Positions 9,111-18,457 are shown, counted from the stretch's first letter. The stretch: DNA of 64,000 nt from Geoalkalibacter sp. (GCF_030605225.1 NZ_JAUWAV010000018.1:1-64000); one strand, 5' to 3'. Notes: generated by a model from the letters alone, not told the origin. Numbers and translations are program-made.

Positions 9111-9313
9111 AGCCGATCATCGTCCCGATCCACGGTGGTGTCGATTCCGCGCAACATGCCGCGCATGGCGCAAATATCCTGCTCGGGAATCAATTCAATG
9201 CGGTCGCCATAGACGACCACCTGCATTTTCTGCCCCGGAACCAGCCCCAGTTTATCCCGCACCGCCCTTGGGATGACGACCTGAAATTTTGGAGAAATCT
9301 TAACGGCATCCAT
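9107..9313 (-). CDS. vapB: AbrB/MazE-type antitoxin VapB
   Basis: A 68-residue protein with an N-terminal SpoVT/AbrB swapped-hairpin DNA-binding domain (KISPKFQVVIPRAVRD) and an acidic C-terminal tail that would occupy the VapC active site. The ATG at 9313 has an agggagg ribosome site; the frame is open eight codons further but without one. VapB with VapC normally represses its own promoter, and a 12-bp inverted repeat around that promoter is visible just upstream. Confidence 0.88.
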   Translation of the reverse strand: MDAVKISPKFQVVIPRAVRDKLGLVPGQKMQVVVYGDRIELIPEQDICAMRGMLRGIDTTVDRDDDRL

Positions 9314-9320
9314 AAAGCCT

Positions 9321-9374
9321 CCCTGATCGATAAGCATTACGGAATACCATAGGTCTATCGATCAGGGCTGTCAA
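9321..9374 (-). promoter_or_regulatory. vapBC promoter inside a 12-bp inverted repeat
   Basis: On the minus strand a TTGACA box (9369-9374) and TATGGT box (9346-9351) are separated by 17 bases. A perfect 12-bp inverted repeat, CCCTGATCGATA at 9321-9332 and its complement at 9356-9367, brackets the -10 box. The inner arm reaches the vapB ribosome site. This is the expected geometry for VapBC autorepression. Confidence 0.7.
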
Positions 9375-9439
9375 GCAAGGGCCGGGCCGTGAAACAGGCG
9401 AAGCCGCACGGCAGAACCGAGGCGCCGATCGAGGCCGAC

Positions 9440-11728
9440 CTATTTTTTGACCCGAAAACCGGATTTCTTCAGGGCCGCCGCGAGATCCGAATTGACGTTG
9501 ACCGGCGGCTCCTTCTTCCTTCTTCCCCCCGTTTCCAGCGGTTTGGAGCCCGGTGGGCCCTTGGTGTCCGTCTTGATCTCGCCCTTGCGCATGCTCAGGG
9601 CAATTCGCTTGCGCTGGGCATCGACCTCCAGCACCCTCACCTGCACCTGCTGTCCGACCTTGACCACCTCGTTGGGATCCTTGACGAAGCGATCGGCCAA
9701 CTGACTGATGTGCACCAGCCCGTCCTGATGGACGCCGATGTCGACGAAGGCGCCGAAAGCCGCCACATTGGTGACGATGCCGTTGAGGACCATGCCCACC
9801 TTGAGATCGCCGATCTCCATGACATCCTCGCGAAAGCCGACGGCGACAAAGCTCTCGCGAGGGTCGCGACCCGGCTTGCGCAATTCGGCGAGAATATCGC
9901 GCAAGGTCGGCAGGCCGACGTCGCCCGCCACATAGCGCTTGAGATCGATCTGATCGAGCAGCCCCGGCTGGGCGATGAGCGCCGCGACATTCACGCCGGC
10001 CTCCTTGGCCATGCGCTCCACCAGCGCGTAGCGCTCCGGATGCACGGCGGTGTTGTCGAGGGGCTCTCTGCCGTTGCGGATACGCAGAAAACCGGCGGCC
10101 TGCTCGAAGGCCTTCTTGCCGAAGCGCGGCACCTTGAGCAGTTGCTTGCGCTCGCCAAAGACGCCCTGCGCGTCGCGATACTGAACAATGGCCTTGGCCA
10201 GGGCGGGGCCGATGCCCGAGACAAAACCGAGCAGCGCCCCGCTGGCGGTATTGAGATCGACGCCGACATAGTTGACACAGGATTCCACCACCTGATCGAG
10301 GGCTTTTTTCAGGGCGCTCTGACTGACATCGTGCTGATACTGGCCGACGCCGATGCTCTTGGGATCGACCTTGACCAGTTCGGCCAGGGGATCCTGCAGC
10401 CGCCGGGCGATGGAGATGGCGCCGCGCACCGTCAGATCCAGGTCGGGAAATTCCTCGCGGGCGATGTCCGAGGCCGAATAGACGCTGGCACCCGCCTCAC
10501 TGACCATCACCACCGGCAGCTTGAGGCCGCGCTCCTTGAGGCACTGGCGAACGAACTGTTCCATCTCCCGGCCGGCGGTGCCGTTGCCGATGGCGACCAT
10601 TTCGATCCGCTGCTGCTCCACCAGGCGCAGCAACTCCTGCCGGGCCGCGTCCACCCGCCCGCCGCCGGTGTGGGGGTAGATGGTGACATGATCGAGAAAG
10701 CGTCCGGTTTCATCGACCGCCGCGAGCTTGGAGCCGGTGCGCAGGCCCGGATCGACGCCGAGCACCCGGCGGCTGCCCGCGGGCGCGGCGAGCAGCAGAT
10801 GGCGCAGATTTTCGGCAAAGACGCGAATCGCCTCCTCGTCGGCGGCGTCCTTGGCCTGCTGACGCAGCTCGACTTCGATGGAAGGTGCCATCAGGCGTTC
10901 GTAGGCATCGGCCAGCACCTCCTGAAGCCAGCCGCGGCAGGGGCTTGCCTTGGGCAGCAGCAGTTGAGCGAGACGGCCGAGAATCTCCGCCTCAGGCGCC
11001 GCGATGTGCAGGCGCAGAATTTCTTCCTTTTCGCCGCGACGCATGGCCAGCATGCGGTGCGAGGGGATCTGGCGCAGCGGTTCACTGAAATCGTAATACA
11101 TCTCGTATTTGCTGAGCGTGCCCTCCTTGCCGCGCTGCGGCTGCGAGCGCAGCACGCCCTGCTCCCAGGTCAGACGGCGCACCAGGGCACGCGCCTCGGC
11201 AGCCTCGGCAAAGCGCTCGGCGAGAATGAAGCCCGCACCCTGCAAGGCGCTCTCGGCATCGATCACACCCAGCTCCGGTCTGACATAGGCCGCCGCCAAC
11301 GCGGGCAGGTCGATGCCGGCCCCCGTCGCGCCGAAAAGCGCCTCGGCCAGAGGTTCCAGACCCTGCTCCCTGGCGATGGTCGCCTTGGTGCGCCGCTTGG
11401 GCTTGTAGGGCAGATAAAGATCCTCCAGCTCGGTCTTCTGCCGACAGGCAAGGATGCGCGCCCGCAGTTCCGGCGAGAGCTTGCCCTGTTCCTCGATGGA
11501 CTTGAGCACCGTACCGCGCCGCTCGTCGAGCTCCTTGAAATAGCCCAGGCGCTCCTCGATGAGGCGGATCTGCACCTCGTCCAATTCACCGGTGGCCTCC
11601 TTGCGATAGCGGGCAATGAAGGGCACCGTGGCGCCGCCTTCAAGCAGGGCGACGGTCTGTTCAAGTTGCGCGGGCTGCACGCCGGTGTCCTGGTGCAGCA
11701 AGGTGATGAGATCCAGGGATTGGGTCAT
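9440..11728 (-). CDS. tex: Transcription accessory / RNA-binding protein Tex
   Basis: A 762-residue Tex homologue with the normal domain order. The N-terminal helical domain includes PFIARYRKEATG. The YqgF/RuvC-like nuclease-fold domain carries GVDPGLRTGSK, and the helix-hairpin-helix region FVSGIGPALAKAIV follows. A C-terminal S1 RNA-binding domain begins near GMVLNGIVTNVAAFGAF, with a lysine-rich tail. Tex binds RNA and associates with elongating RNA polymerase or the ribosome; it influences transcription termination and stress survival. The ATG at 11728 has a gagga site. It appears monocistronic and divergent from hipBA. Confidence 0.95.
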   Translation of the reverse strand: MTQSLDLITLLHQDTGVQPAQLEQTVALLEGGATVPFIARYRKEATGELDEVQIRLIEERLGYFKELDERRGTVLKSIEEQGKLSPELRARILACRQKTELEDLYLPYKPKRRTKATIAREQGLEPLAEALFGATGAGIDLPALAAAYVRPELGVIDAESALQGAGFILAERFAEAAEARALVRRLTWEQGVLRSQPQRGKEGTLSKYEMYYDFSEPLRQIPSHRMLAMRRGEKEEILRLHIAAPEAEILGRLAQLLLPKASPCRGWLQEVLADAYERLMAPSIEVELRQQAKDAADEEAIRVFAENLRHLLLAAPAGSRRVLGVDPGLRTGSKLAAVDETGRFLDHVTIYPHTGGGRVDAARQELLRLVEQQRIEMVAIGNGTAGREMEQFVRQCLKERGLKLPVVMVSEAGASVYSASDIAREEFPDLDLTVRGAISIARRLQDPLAELVKVDPKSIGVGQYQHDVSQSALKKALDQVVESCVNYVGVDLNTASGALLGFVSGIGPALAKAIVQYRDAQGVFGERKQLLKVPRFGKKAFEQAAGFLRIRNGREPLDNTAVHPERYALVERMAKEAGVNVAALIAQPGLLDQIDLKRYVAGDVGLPTLRDILAELRKPGRDPRESFVAVGFREDVMEIGDLKVGMVLNGIVTNVAAFGAFVDIGVHQDGLVHISQLADRFVKDPNEVVKVGQQVQVRVLEVDAQRKRIALSMRKGEIKTDTKGPPGSKPLETGGRRKKEPPVNVNSDLAAALKKSGFRVKK

Positions 11729-11868
11729 GGGGATCCTCGGTCTGATGGGGATATTCGTGGAGGTAAGGGCCGTGCGCAGGAATCTATCACGGCGGGGTGC
11801 AAACGGGAACCCGCGATCACAGCTGACAGGTGTTGCCGCGGAGGAGAGGTAGCAACGCGGGGGGGAAA

Positions 11869-11984
11869 TTTCCCGAACGTGAAAATTAATGACTGTCTAC
11901 TGGCTCCATCGCCCTATTTTTCCCGATCAGGAAAAATCCTTGCAATCCAAGACTGAACACAGCTAAATTAACCCGAGCGGGAAA
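11869..11984 (+). promoter_or_regulatory. hipBA promoter with three evenly spaced operators
   Basis: Three related palindromes of the form TTTCCCGA-N4-GAAA occupy 11869-11884, 11919-11934 and 11969-11984; the first and third are less perfect. The middle one extends to a 22-bp palindrome (11916-11937) with a single mismatched pair. Their centres are exactly 50 bp apart. A candidate promoter lies between sites 2 and 3: TTGCAA at 11940-11945, an 18-base spacer and TAAATT at 11964-11969. This puts site 3 over the start point and next to the hipB ribosome site. HipB repression is the natural reading. Confidence 0.75.
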
Positions 11985-11995
11985 AAGGAGACGCC

Positions 11996-12220
11996 ATGGA
12001 ACCCCAACTGACCCAGGTGCACACTCCGGTTGAGCTCGGCCGAATCTTGCGGGTCAAACGCAAGGAACAGAAGCTCACCTTGCAGGACGTGTCTGAGCAT
12101 TGCGGCTTCAGCATGCGCTTTATTTCCGAGGTCGAGCGCGGCAAACCGACAGCGGAAATCGGCAAGGTGATGGCGTTGCTGGCGGTGGTGGGCGTCGATC
12201 TGTTCGCGAGGTCCCGATGA
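11996..12220 (+). CDS. hipB: HipB-like XRE-family antitoxin
   Basis: A 74-residue helix-turn-helix protein. The DNA-binding domain spans about residues 12-68 (LGRILRVKRKEQKLTLQDV, then FISEVERGK). It is co-oriented with hipA and overlaps it by four bases (ATGA), the arrangement of HipBA type II toxin-antitoxin systems. HipB dimers bind palindromic operators and neutralise the HipA kinase. The aaaaaggag ribosome site precedes the ATG and partly overlaps the third operator. Confidence 0.88.
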   Translation: MEPQLTQVHTPVELGRILRVKRKEQKLTLQDVSEHCGFSMRFISEVERGKPTAEIGKVMALLAVVGVDLFARSR

Positions 12221-13485
12221 CAAACCGCGAGCTCGATGTTTATCTGCTGCACAGTCTGGCCGGCAAGTTGCGCCTGTCGGATCAAGGAATGGTTTTCCAG
12301 TACGAAACCGCCTACCTTGCCACGGCGCAGGCTCTACCCTTGTCCCTTTCGCTGCCGTTGCAAACCGAACCTTGCGACGCGCAATCATCGCGCCATTTTT
12401 TCGCCAATCTGCTGCCTGAAGGTGCGGTGCGCGAGGTGGTCGCCCGCCGTCATCACCTCTCTCCAGAGAATGATTTCGACCTTCTTGCGGCACTTGGCGG
12501 CGACTGCGCCGGGGCGGTCAGCCTTTTTCCGCACGGTCGGCAACCCGACGCAATCCCGCCCACCTATCGTCCCCTGAGCGACAAAGACCTGGAGCGCCTG
12601 GCGCAAGAACCCTTCATCGCCGTACCGTCCTTTGAGGATGAAGGCCGCATGCGCCTGTCCCTCGCCGGCGCTCAGGATAAGTTGCCCGTCGCCCTGCTAA
12701 ATGGAAAAATCTGCCTTCCGCAGGATGGCGCCCCCAGCACCCACATCCTCAAGCCGCAGAACCCAAAATTTCCTCATCTGGTGGAGAACGAAACCTTTTG
12801 CCTGAAGCTTGCCGCACGTCTTTCGCTGCCGGTGCCGACGGTCGACATCCTACCCCACGGTGATGGTTTTTTCCTCATTGAACGCTATGATCGTCGCGTC
12901 AATCCGGATGGCGGCGTCAGACGTATTCATCAGGAGGATTTCTGCCAGGCCCTGGGGGTCCCCCATGGGCGCAAGTACGAGGCGCAAGGGGGTCCGGGCT
13001 TTGCCGATTGTTTCAACCTGGCGCTCCGCAGCACCAAGGAACCCCTCCCCGCCCGGAAAAACTTGCTGCGCTGGGCGGTTTTCAACTACTTGATCGGCAA
13101 TGCCGACGCCCACGCCAAAAATCTTTCTCTGCTCTACCTTGGCCGCTCACCAATCCTGGCCCCCTTTTACGACCTGGTCTGTACCGCCGCCTATGCGGCC
13201 CTTTCCCCGCATATGGCCATGGCAATTGGCGGAGCCGCCGACATTCGCCAAGTGGATCTTGACAACTGGAGAACGCTCTCCCTGCAATCCGGCGATCGCA
13301 AGGACACCTATCTCCTGCGGCTTCTGGCCCAAATGGCCCGCGAGGCACCACCTGCGGCGCAACGCCTCGCGCGGGAGATGGCCAAGGATCGTCCCTGTGC
13401 GATTTACCAAACCATCCTTGAGGTGATCAGCGCCCGGGCCGACATTTTGAAGCGTTCGCTGGCGAGCATCTCGGAGTCCGCTTAA
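12217..13485 (+). CDS. hipA: HipA-family Ser/Thr kinase toxin
   Basis: A 422-residue full-length HipA. The regulatory loop region LSLAGAQDKLPV holds the serine position equivalent to the autophosphorylated Ser150 of E. coli HipA. It is followed by THILKPQ (ATP lysine), the catalytic segment NYLIGNADAHAKNLSLL and the metal-binding FYDLV. HipA of E. coli phosphorylates glutamyl-tRNA synthetase and induces persistence; the target here is not deducible. The ATG at 12217 overlaps hipB. All motifs look intact, so the toxin should be functional. Confidence 0.92.
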   Translation: MTNRELDVYLLHSLAGKLRLSDQGMVFQYETAYLATAQALPLSLSLPLQTEPCDAQSSRHFFANLLPEGAVREVVARRHHLSPENDFDLLAALGGDCAGAVSLFPHGRQPDAIPPTYRPLSDKDLERLAQEPFIAVPSFEDEGRMRLSLAGAQDKLPVALLNGKICLPQDGAPSTHILKPQNPKFPHLVENETFCLKLAARLSLPVPTVDILPHGDGFFLIERYDRRVNPDGGVRRIHQEDFCQALGVPHGRKYEAQGGPGFADCFNLALRSTKEPLPARKNLLRWAVFNYLIGNADAHAKNLSLLYLGRSPILAPFYDLVCTAAYAALSPHMAMAIGGAADIRQVDLDNWRTLSLQSGDRKDTYLLRLLAQMAREAPPAAQRLAREMAKDRPCAIYQTILEVISARADILKRSLASISESA

Positions 13486-13509
13486 AAAATTGCGGCATTC
13501 GCGAAACCC

Positions 13510-14103
13510 TCAAACACCGCGCACGCTCAGAAAAATGCCGAGCAGGCCCGCCAGGATCAGAATCCAGGCGAGCAGCCCGCAGAGCCGGCCGCGAAAATAG
13601 GCCGGCGCCGTGAAGATCACGCAAAAAATCGGGATGATGAGGACATAAAGCGCCACGGATTTGAGTTCTTGCAGCAGGGGCAAACCCTGCGCGACCCCGT
13701 GAATCAGCGCGATCACGCCATAACCGGCGAGAAAGGCGGTCATGACGCCGGCGAACTGACGCACACGCAGCACCGCCTGATCGCAGGCCCCCAGGAGAAA
13801 GTCGCGCGGCAGCAAGGAAGACAATCCGATGAACATAAGGGCGGCAAAGAGAAAGACGCCAAGCACCGCCGAGGACACCAGGCCGGAAAACAATTGCTGG
13901 GGCAGCGAGGCTTCATACGCAAAACCGCTCGGCCAGACCCAGCGCATCAGCCCGACAATGATCCCGCAGATGCCGAAAAAAGCCCAATCCCGGCGCAGGC
14001 ACGCCCAGAAGGCCAAAACCGAGTCCTTGCCCGCCGGAACCACCTCCTGCCCGACCGGGGCACAATTCGCCAGTTGCTGCTTGATCCAATCGCCAAAGCT
14101 CAT
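13510..14103 (-). CDS. Multi-pass membrane protein, Yip1-like
   Basis: A 197-residue integral membrane protein with a short cytoplasmic N-terminus and five or so predicted membrane helices (about residues 38-55, 72-97, 115-137, 147-165 and 172-192). The pattern is reminiscent of the Yip1 superfamily, but no decisive motif is visible. The ATG at 14103 has an excellent aaggagg ribosome site. It is convergent with hipA, separated by only 24 bases, and sits downstream of the transporter gene on the same strand. Function unknown. Confidence 0.6.
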   Translation of the reverse strand: MSFGDWIKQQLANCAPVGQEVVPAGKDSVLAFWACLRRDWAFFGICGIIVGLMRWVWPSGFAYEASLPQQLFSGLVSSAVLGVFLFAALMFIGLSSLLPRDFLLGACDQAVLRVRQFAGVMTAFLAGYGVIALIHGVAQGLPLLQELKSVALYVLIIPIFCVIFTAPAYFRGRLCGLLAWILILAGLLGIFLSVRGV

Positions 14104-14226
14104 GAACGTTCATCCTCCTTGCCTGAGCGGGGCGACCCGGCCATTGGGCGGGCCGCGGAGAATAATTTTTCCACCCTTGCAAAGCATAGCGGGGATACGC
14201 GCGAGAACAACCCTGGGAAGAGGGAA

Positions 14227-15189
14227 TCAATCGCGCCCGGCAAACAGCCGCCAAGGAATCCACCACAGATAGAAGACCATGCCGAACAGCTCGACCAACG
14301 ACTGAAACACGATGACCACCACCGCCGTTTCCCAGCCCGTCGGCAGCGCGATGGCCAGGGGCAGAACCACGAAGGAATTGCGCGTGCCGAGACTGAAGGC
14401 CAGGGTTCGCCCGCTTGCCGTCGACAGCCTGAAGAGCCGCGCAAGGGCCTTGGCCAGCAGGGCCGCGCCGAGGAGAAAAGCAAGATACAGCCAGAGCACC
14501 TGGATGAGAGCCGGCAGCGCGCCCAGCACCGCGGACACCTGAGAGGCGGCGATCATGGCGACCACCAGCGCCAGCAAGGGCACGGGCCACCAGGCCAGGC
14601 GCCGTTGCACCGCGACCCGAGACGAATGGCCGTTGATCCAGCGCTGCAGAAGCGCCGCGAGCGCCAAGGGCAGCAAGATGAGGCCGAACAAGGCCGGCAG
14701 CAATTCGACGGGGTTCAATCCCAGGCTGAGTTCGGCGCCGAGGAACAGCCAGAGATAGAGGGGAAGCAGAAGCAGTTGCGCCAACAGATTGATGGGCGTC
14801 ACGCTGATCGCCCGCAGGGTGTCGCCCCCGCCCAGCTTGGTAAAGGTGATGAACCAATCGGTGCAAGGCACCAGAAGCACCAACAGCACGCCCAGGCGCA
14901 GCGCCGGATCATCGGGCAACCAGGGCAGCAAAGCGGCGACCAGCAGGGGCACCAGCACGAAATTGCCGATCAGCGTCGCGCTCATGAAGCGGTGATCTGC
15001 AAGGGCGGCGGGCAGGTGCCAAAGCGGCACCTGCACAAAGGTCGCAAACAGAAGCAGCGCCAGTACCGGCCAGAGCAAGGCATCGAGAAACGGCGCGGCG
15101 CCAGGCGCGCTCATTCCAACCCAAAGGCCCAGGGCGATGGCCGCCAGGTAAATCCACACCTGATGGCGTTCCAGAGTCAAATGCTGCAT
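14227..15189 (-). CDS. ArsB/ACR3-like transporter (bile acid:sodium symporter superfamily)
   Basis: A 320-residue membrane protein with about ten predicted helices. The hallmark PCTDWFITFTKLGGGD lies in the middle, as in proteins annotated arsenic resistance protein of the BASS/ACR3 superfamily. A second conserved segment is AFSLGTRNSFVVLPLA. True ACR3 arsenite pumps carry a cysteine in an equivalent PCT motif, and the PCT is present, so arsenite or another anion is plausible. No arsR or arsC is adjacent, so arsenic specificity is uncertain. The ATG at 15189 is chosen because upstream in-frame codons are not hydrophobic and lack a ribosome site. Confidence 0.75.
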   Translation of the reverse strand: MQHLTLERHQVWIYLAAIALGLWVGMSAPGAAPFLDALLWPVLALLLFATFVQVPLWHLPAALADHRFMSATLIGNFVLVPLLVAALLPWLPDDPALRLGVLLVLLVPCTDWFITFTKLGGGDTLRAISVTPINLLAQLLLLPLYLWLFLGAELSLGLNPVELLPALFGLILLPLALAALLQRWINGHSSRVAVQRRLAWWPVPLLALVVAMIAASQVSAVLGALPALIQVLWLYLAFLLGAALLAKALARLFRLSTASGRTLAFSLGTRNSFVVLPLAIALPTGWETAVVVIVFQSLVELFGMVFYLWWIPWRLFAGRD

Positions 15190-15217
15190 GCCGGATCTTT
15201 CAGGCGCCGCCTCGCGG

Positions 15218-16771
15218 CTAATCCGCCCAGCGTTCATTGAGTTTGACGAACTCATCGATGCTGCACAGAAAAATTTCGGTGAGCGCGGGATCGAACTGCG
15301 TGCCTCGGCCCTGCTCAAGGATGGAGATGACTTGCGGCAAGGGCAAGCTGTCGCGGTAAACCCGTTTGTTGATCAGGGCATCAAACACATCCGCCAAGGC
15401 GGTGATGCGCCCGTAAAGATGAATCGCCTCTCCAGCGAGCCCCTGCGGATAGCCCAGTCCGTCCCAGCGCTCGTGATGCTGCAGGGCGACGACGGCAGCC
15501 GTCTGCATGAGCTCGCGTTTGGAGTTTTTGAGGATCGCATGACCAAGGGTGGTGTGATACTTGATCAGATCATGCTCTTCCTCGGTGAGAACTCCCGGCT
15601 TATTGAGCAGCGAATCGGAGATGCCGATTTTGCCGACATCATGCATGTAGGAGGCTTGCTTGAGCAGGTTTGCCTGGCGTTCATCCAGGCCGGCCTTGAG
15701 CGCCAGCAGCTCGGTGAACGCGGCCACGCGGCTGACATGATTGGCGGTTTCGTTGGAGCGCGATTCAACGATATTGCCGAGGGTTTCGATCACCTCGCGC
15801 TGAGTGGCCTGAATTTCCTGGGTCAGGAAAAGCCGGTCATAAGCGATGGCAATGTTGGTCGAAAAGGTGCGAATCAGATCTCTTTCCAGCACGGCCAGAC
15901 CCTGACAGCCATGGAGATAGAGCAGATTGACGGCGCCGCTCTCACTGCGGAAATAGCCGACATAGGCGTCTTGGGTGAAAATGCTCTCCCGGCGACGCAT
16001 GGCTTCCTCGACACCCTGGCGGATTTCGGCGGAAACAACCTTCTCCAAAGGCTGATCGACATAGGCACTGAAATTCCCCGTGGCGGCCAGAATCCTGAGC
16101 TGCCCCTGCTCACAGAAGGAGGCGGCGAACCCCGAGGTCTGCATAAACATCGTATTTTCGTCGAGCTTGAGCACCGCCTGCAGTTGCGTCAGGATGCCCG
16201 CCGTAAAATCGCGCAGGCGCTGATCGGCAAACAGATGGCCGGTCGAGCCGATGATCAATTCAAGACCCTTGCGATTTTTCTCGATGCGCGTCAAATCGCG
16301 ATAGGCGCGCAGGGCCGTGGTCACGGTGGTGAACAGGCGCAGCTCGGTGAGTTCGGTTTTTTCCCGATAATCGTTGATCTCGTACTGAGCAATGACCTGT
16401 TTTTCCGGCGCGGAGCCCGGCTGGCCCGTTCGCAGCACGATCTGCGTCAACGGATTCTCAAGGGTTTCGCGCAGATAGCGCACCACCCGCAACCCGGCGT
16501 CATCGGACTCCATCACCACGTCGAGCAGCACGATGGCGATATCGCGGTGCCGCGCCAGCAACTCGCAGGCGTCACGACCGGAATAGGCGCTCAGAAACGT
16601 CAGCGGGCGGTCTTCAAAGCGGTAGGTGTCCAAGGCGATGCGGGTGGCATGATGCGTCATCTCCTCATCGTCGACGATCAGCAGTTTCCAGCCGGCGCAT
16701 CCGGCGTCAAGCGCCTCTTCGGCAATCTCCTCGGCAAAATGAATCTCATCGTCGTCAAAATCCATGGTCAT
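15218..16771 (-). CDS. Response regulator with HD-GYP phosphodiesterase domain (DUF3369 linker)
   Basis: A 517-residue response regulator. The receiver domain covers residues 28-150, with the phospho-acceptor at D84 (LLDVVME). A central DUF3369-like sensor region follows. The C-terminal HD-GYP domain is complete, with HDVGKIGI and the GLGYPQGLAG signature, so cyclic-di-GMP hydrolysis is expected. It lies 14 bases downstream of a membrane histidine kinase gene on the same strand, its probable partner. The start at 16771 follows the kinase stop; the second Met at 16765 is an alternative. Confidence 0.88.
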   Translation of the reverse strand: MTMDFDDDEIHFAEEIAEEALDAGCAGWKLLIVDDEEMTHHATRIALDTYRFEDRPLTFLSAYSGRDACELLARHRDIAIVLLDVVMESDDAGLRVVRYLRETLENPLTQIVLRTGQPGSAPEKQVIAQYEINDYREKTELTELRLFTTVTTALRAYRDLTRIEKNRKGLELIIGSTGHLFADQRLRDFTAGILTQLQAVLKLDENTMFMQTSGFAASFCEQGQLRILAATGNFSAYVDQPLEKVVSAEIRQGVEEAMRRRESIFTQDAYVGYFRSESGAVNLLYLHGCQGLAVLERDLIRTFSTNIAIAYDRLFLTQEIQATQREVIETLGNIVESRSNETANHVSRVAAFTELLALKAGLDERQANLLKQASYMHDVGKIGISDSLLNKPGVLTEEEHDLIKYHTTLGHAILKNSKRELMQTAAVVALQHHERWDGLGYPQGLAGEAIHLYGRITALADVFDALINKRVYRDSLPLPQVISILEQGRGTQFDPALTEIFLCSIDEFVKLNERWAD

Positions 16772-16785
16772 GGGAATCTGCCTGC

Positions 16786-18198
16786 TCAGCCAAGGGGAAT
16801 GCGGATGGTGAATATTGCGCCCTGCCCAGGGGAACTCTCGCAAGCGATGGTTCCGTTCAGGGTTTGGGAAACAAGGTTGTAGGCGATGTGCATGCCGAGG
16901 CCCGAACCGCCCTGGCCGCGCTTGGTGGTGAAAAAGGGCTCGAAGATGTTGCGCAGGGTCTCGGCATCCATGCCGGCGCCGTTGTCCGCGTAACGAATCT
17001 CCAACACCCCCTCGCCAGAGCGAACGTCGAAACTCAGGAGGCCCTGCTCGGCCTCGGCAAAGCCGTGGGTCAGGGAGTTGCTCACCAGGTTGGTGAAAAT
17101 CTGCGTCAACGCGCCCGGGTCGCTGTTGAGCTCCAGATCCTCGGGGCAGTTGACCTTCACCTGGTAGGCATTGTGCCGAAACTTCGGCTTGAGACTGAGC
17201 AGCACATCATCGATGCATTGCCGAACTCTGAACTGACGCTTTTCCTGACGCGACTGGTCGATGGCCACCTGCTTGAAGCTTTTGATCAGATCGGCGGCCT
17301 GGCGCAGGCTGGTGAGGATCACGGCCGCCGAGTTGCCGGCCGTCTCGAAGTATTTCTGCAGATCCGAGCGCTTGATCTGATGGCTCAGCAGCAGTTCGCG
17401 GCACTCGCGGGTGCGCGCGTCGAGGGATGAGGCCACCGTCACGGCGACGCCCACCGGGGTATTGATTTCGTGGGCCACGCCGGCGACCAATCCGCCAAGG
17501 GAGGCCATCTTCTCCGACTCGACCAATTGTTTCTGATAGACGATGAGTTTCTGCTCGGCGATTTTTCGCTCGAAAATGTTCCGGCCCATCCGTTCGAGAA
17601 AAAACACCAGGACGCCGAAAAACAGCAGAGCAATGACCGCCGAAACCAGGGTCGCACGGAGCAGGTTCTGGTCCTGGCGCGCCTTGCGTTCGGTGATGTC
17701 GTAATAGATTTCAAAGGCGCCGAGAAACTGCCCGGCGCTCAGCAGCGGGATATAGGTTTCCGTGATGTCGAGGGGCACCGGCTGCCCCTCGGAGGACATG
17801 CCGTCCTTGCGTACCACCTTGGAAAGCACCTGGCCGGCAGGCAGTTCGTTGCGAAAGATCGAGCTGGTATTCACCGTGCCGATATCCCCGGGATCCGTCG
17901 AATGCACCGTTTCGCCGTCCGCATTGAAAATCTTGAGCTTCCAGAGACGGAAATGGTCTCGGGCCTCCCTGATCATGGCGGCCGCATCGGCATCGATGCG
18001 CAGTTCGTTGCCGCCGTCGAGCACCTCGCCGGCCAGGTGACTGGCGACCCGCACGGCCTCTTCCTCGGTGTTCTGCGTAAGCATCCGGTTGAAGGAGGGA
18101 TAAACGACCAGGCTGTTGTAGGCAAGCATGGCCCCAAGGATCAAACAGGAGGCGAACAGGATAGCCTTGAGATAGCCCACTTTCAGGGTATATTTCAC
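16786..18198 (-). CDS. Membrane-bound sensor histidine kinase
   Basis: About 470 residues. Membrane helices at roughly 11-31 and 182-202 flank a periplasmic sensing domain. The phospho-acceptor is about H243 in GVAHEINTPVG, followed by an ATPase domain with DNGAGM and GGSGLGMHI. I chose the GTG at 18198 (aaggcgag upstream) because the earlier TTG at 18267 has no ribosome site. The downstream HD-GYP regulator gene suggests that an envelope signal is converted into altered cyclic-di-GMP. A good sigma70-type promoter is visible upstream. Confidence 0.85.
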   Translation of the reverse strand: MKYTLKVGYLKAILFASCLILGAMLAYNSLVVYPSFNRMLTQNTEEEAVRVASHLAGEVLDGGNELRIDADAAAMIREARDHFRLWKLKIFNADGETVHSTDPGDIGTVNTSSIFRNELPAGQVLSKVVRKDGMSSEGQPVPLDITETYIPLLSAGQFLGAFEIYYDITERKARQDQNLLRATLVSAVIALLFFGVLVFFLERMGRNIFERKIAEQKLIVYQKQLVESEKMASLGGLVAGVAHEINTPVGVAVTVASSLDARTRECRELLLSHQIKRSDLQKYFETAGNSAAVILTSLRQAADLIKSFKQVAIDQSRQEKRQFRVRQCIDDVLLSLKPKFRHNAYQVKVNCPEDLELNSDPGALTQIFTNLVSNSLTHGFAEAEQGLLSFDVRSGEGVLEIRYADNGAGMDAETLRNIFEPFFTTKRGQGGSGLGMHIAYNLVSQTLNGTIACESSPGQGAIFTIRIPLG

Positions 18199-18293
18199 GT
18201 CTCGCCTTGACCTTTCAAGCCCATCTTGGGGCGTTTTTTCAGGGTGAGCGATTTGTCGCCCCTGCAAAATCCGGCCAGCAAATCACCAGCACG

Positions 18294-18323
18294 TTTATAG
18301 CGTTTTTTTTGGGCATGTGTCAA
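18294..18323 (-). promoter_or_regulatory. Sigma70-type promoter of the kinase/HD-GYP operon
   Basis: On the minus strand a TTGACA box (18318-18323) and a TATAAA box (18294-18299) are separated by 18 bases. The predicted start is about 90 bases upstream of the chosen GTG start. Confidence 0.65.
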
Positions 18324-18457
18324 TGAGCCTTTCTTAACCATATCGCGACAGGCAGTCACTGCGTTCCGATCGCCGCGCGCCGAGGAATGCTCATGCCCTA
18401 GGCTGATTGTCTGCTACAGTTACGGCATCCATACCTCCACACCAAGGAAGCCATGCC

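Noticed and set aside
9389-11956. Long open frame on the + strand opposite tex (855 codons)
   Set aside because: It is the antisense shadow of tex, which has all family motifs. Such long antisense frames are common in GC-rich genes.
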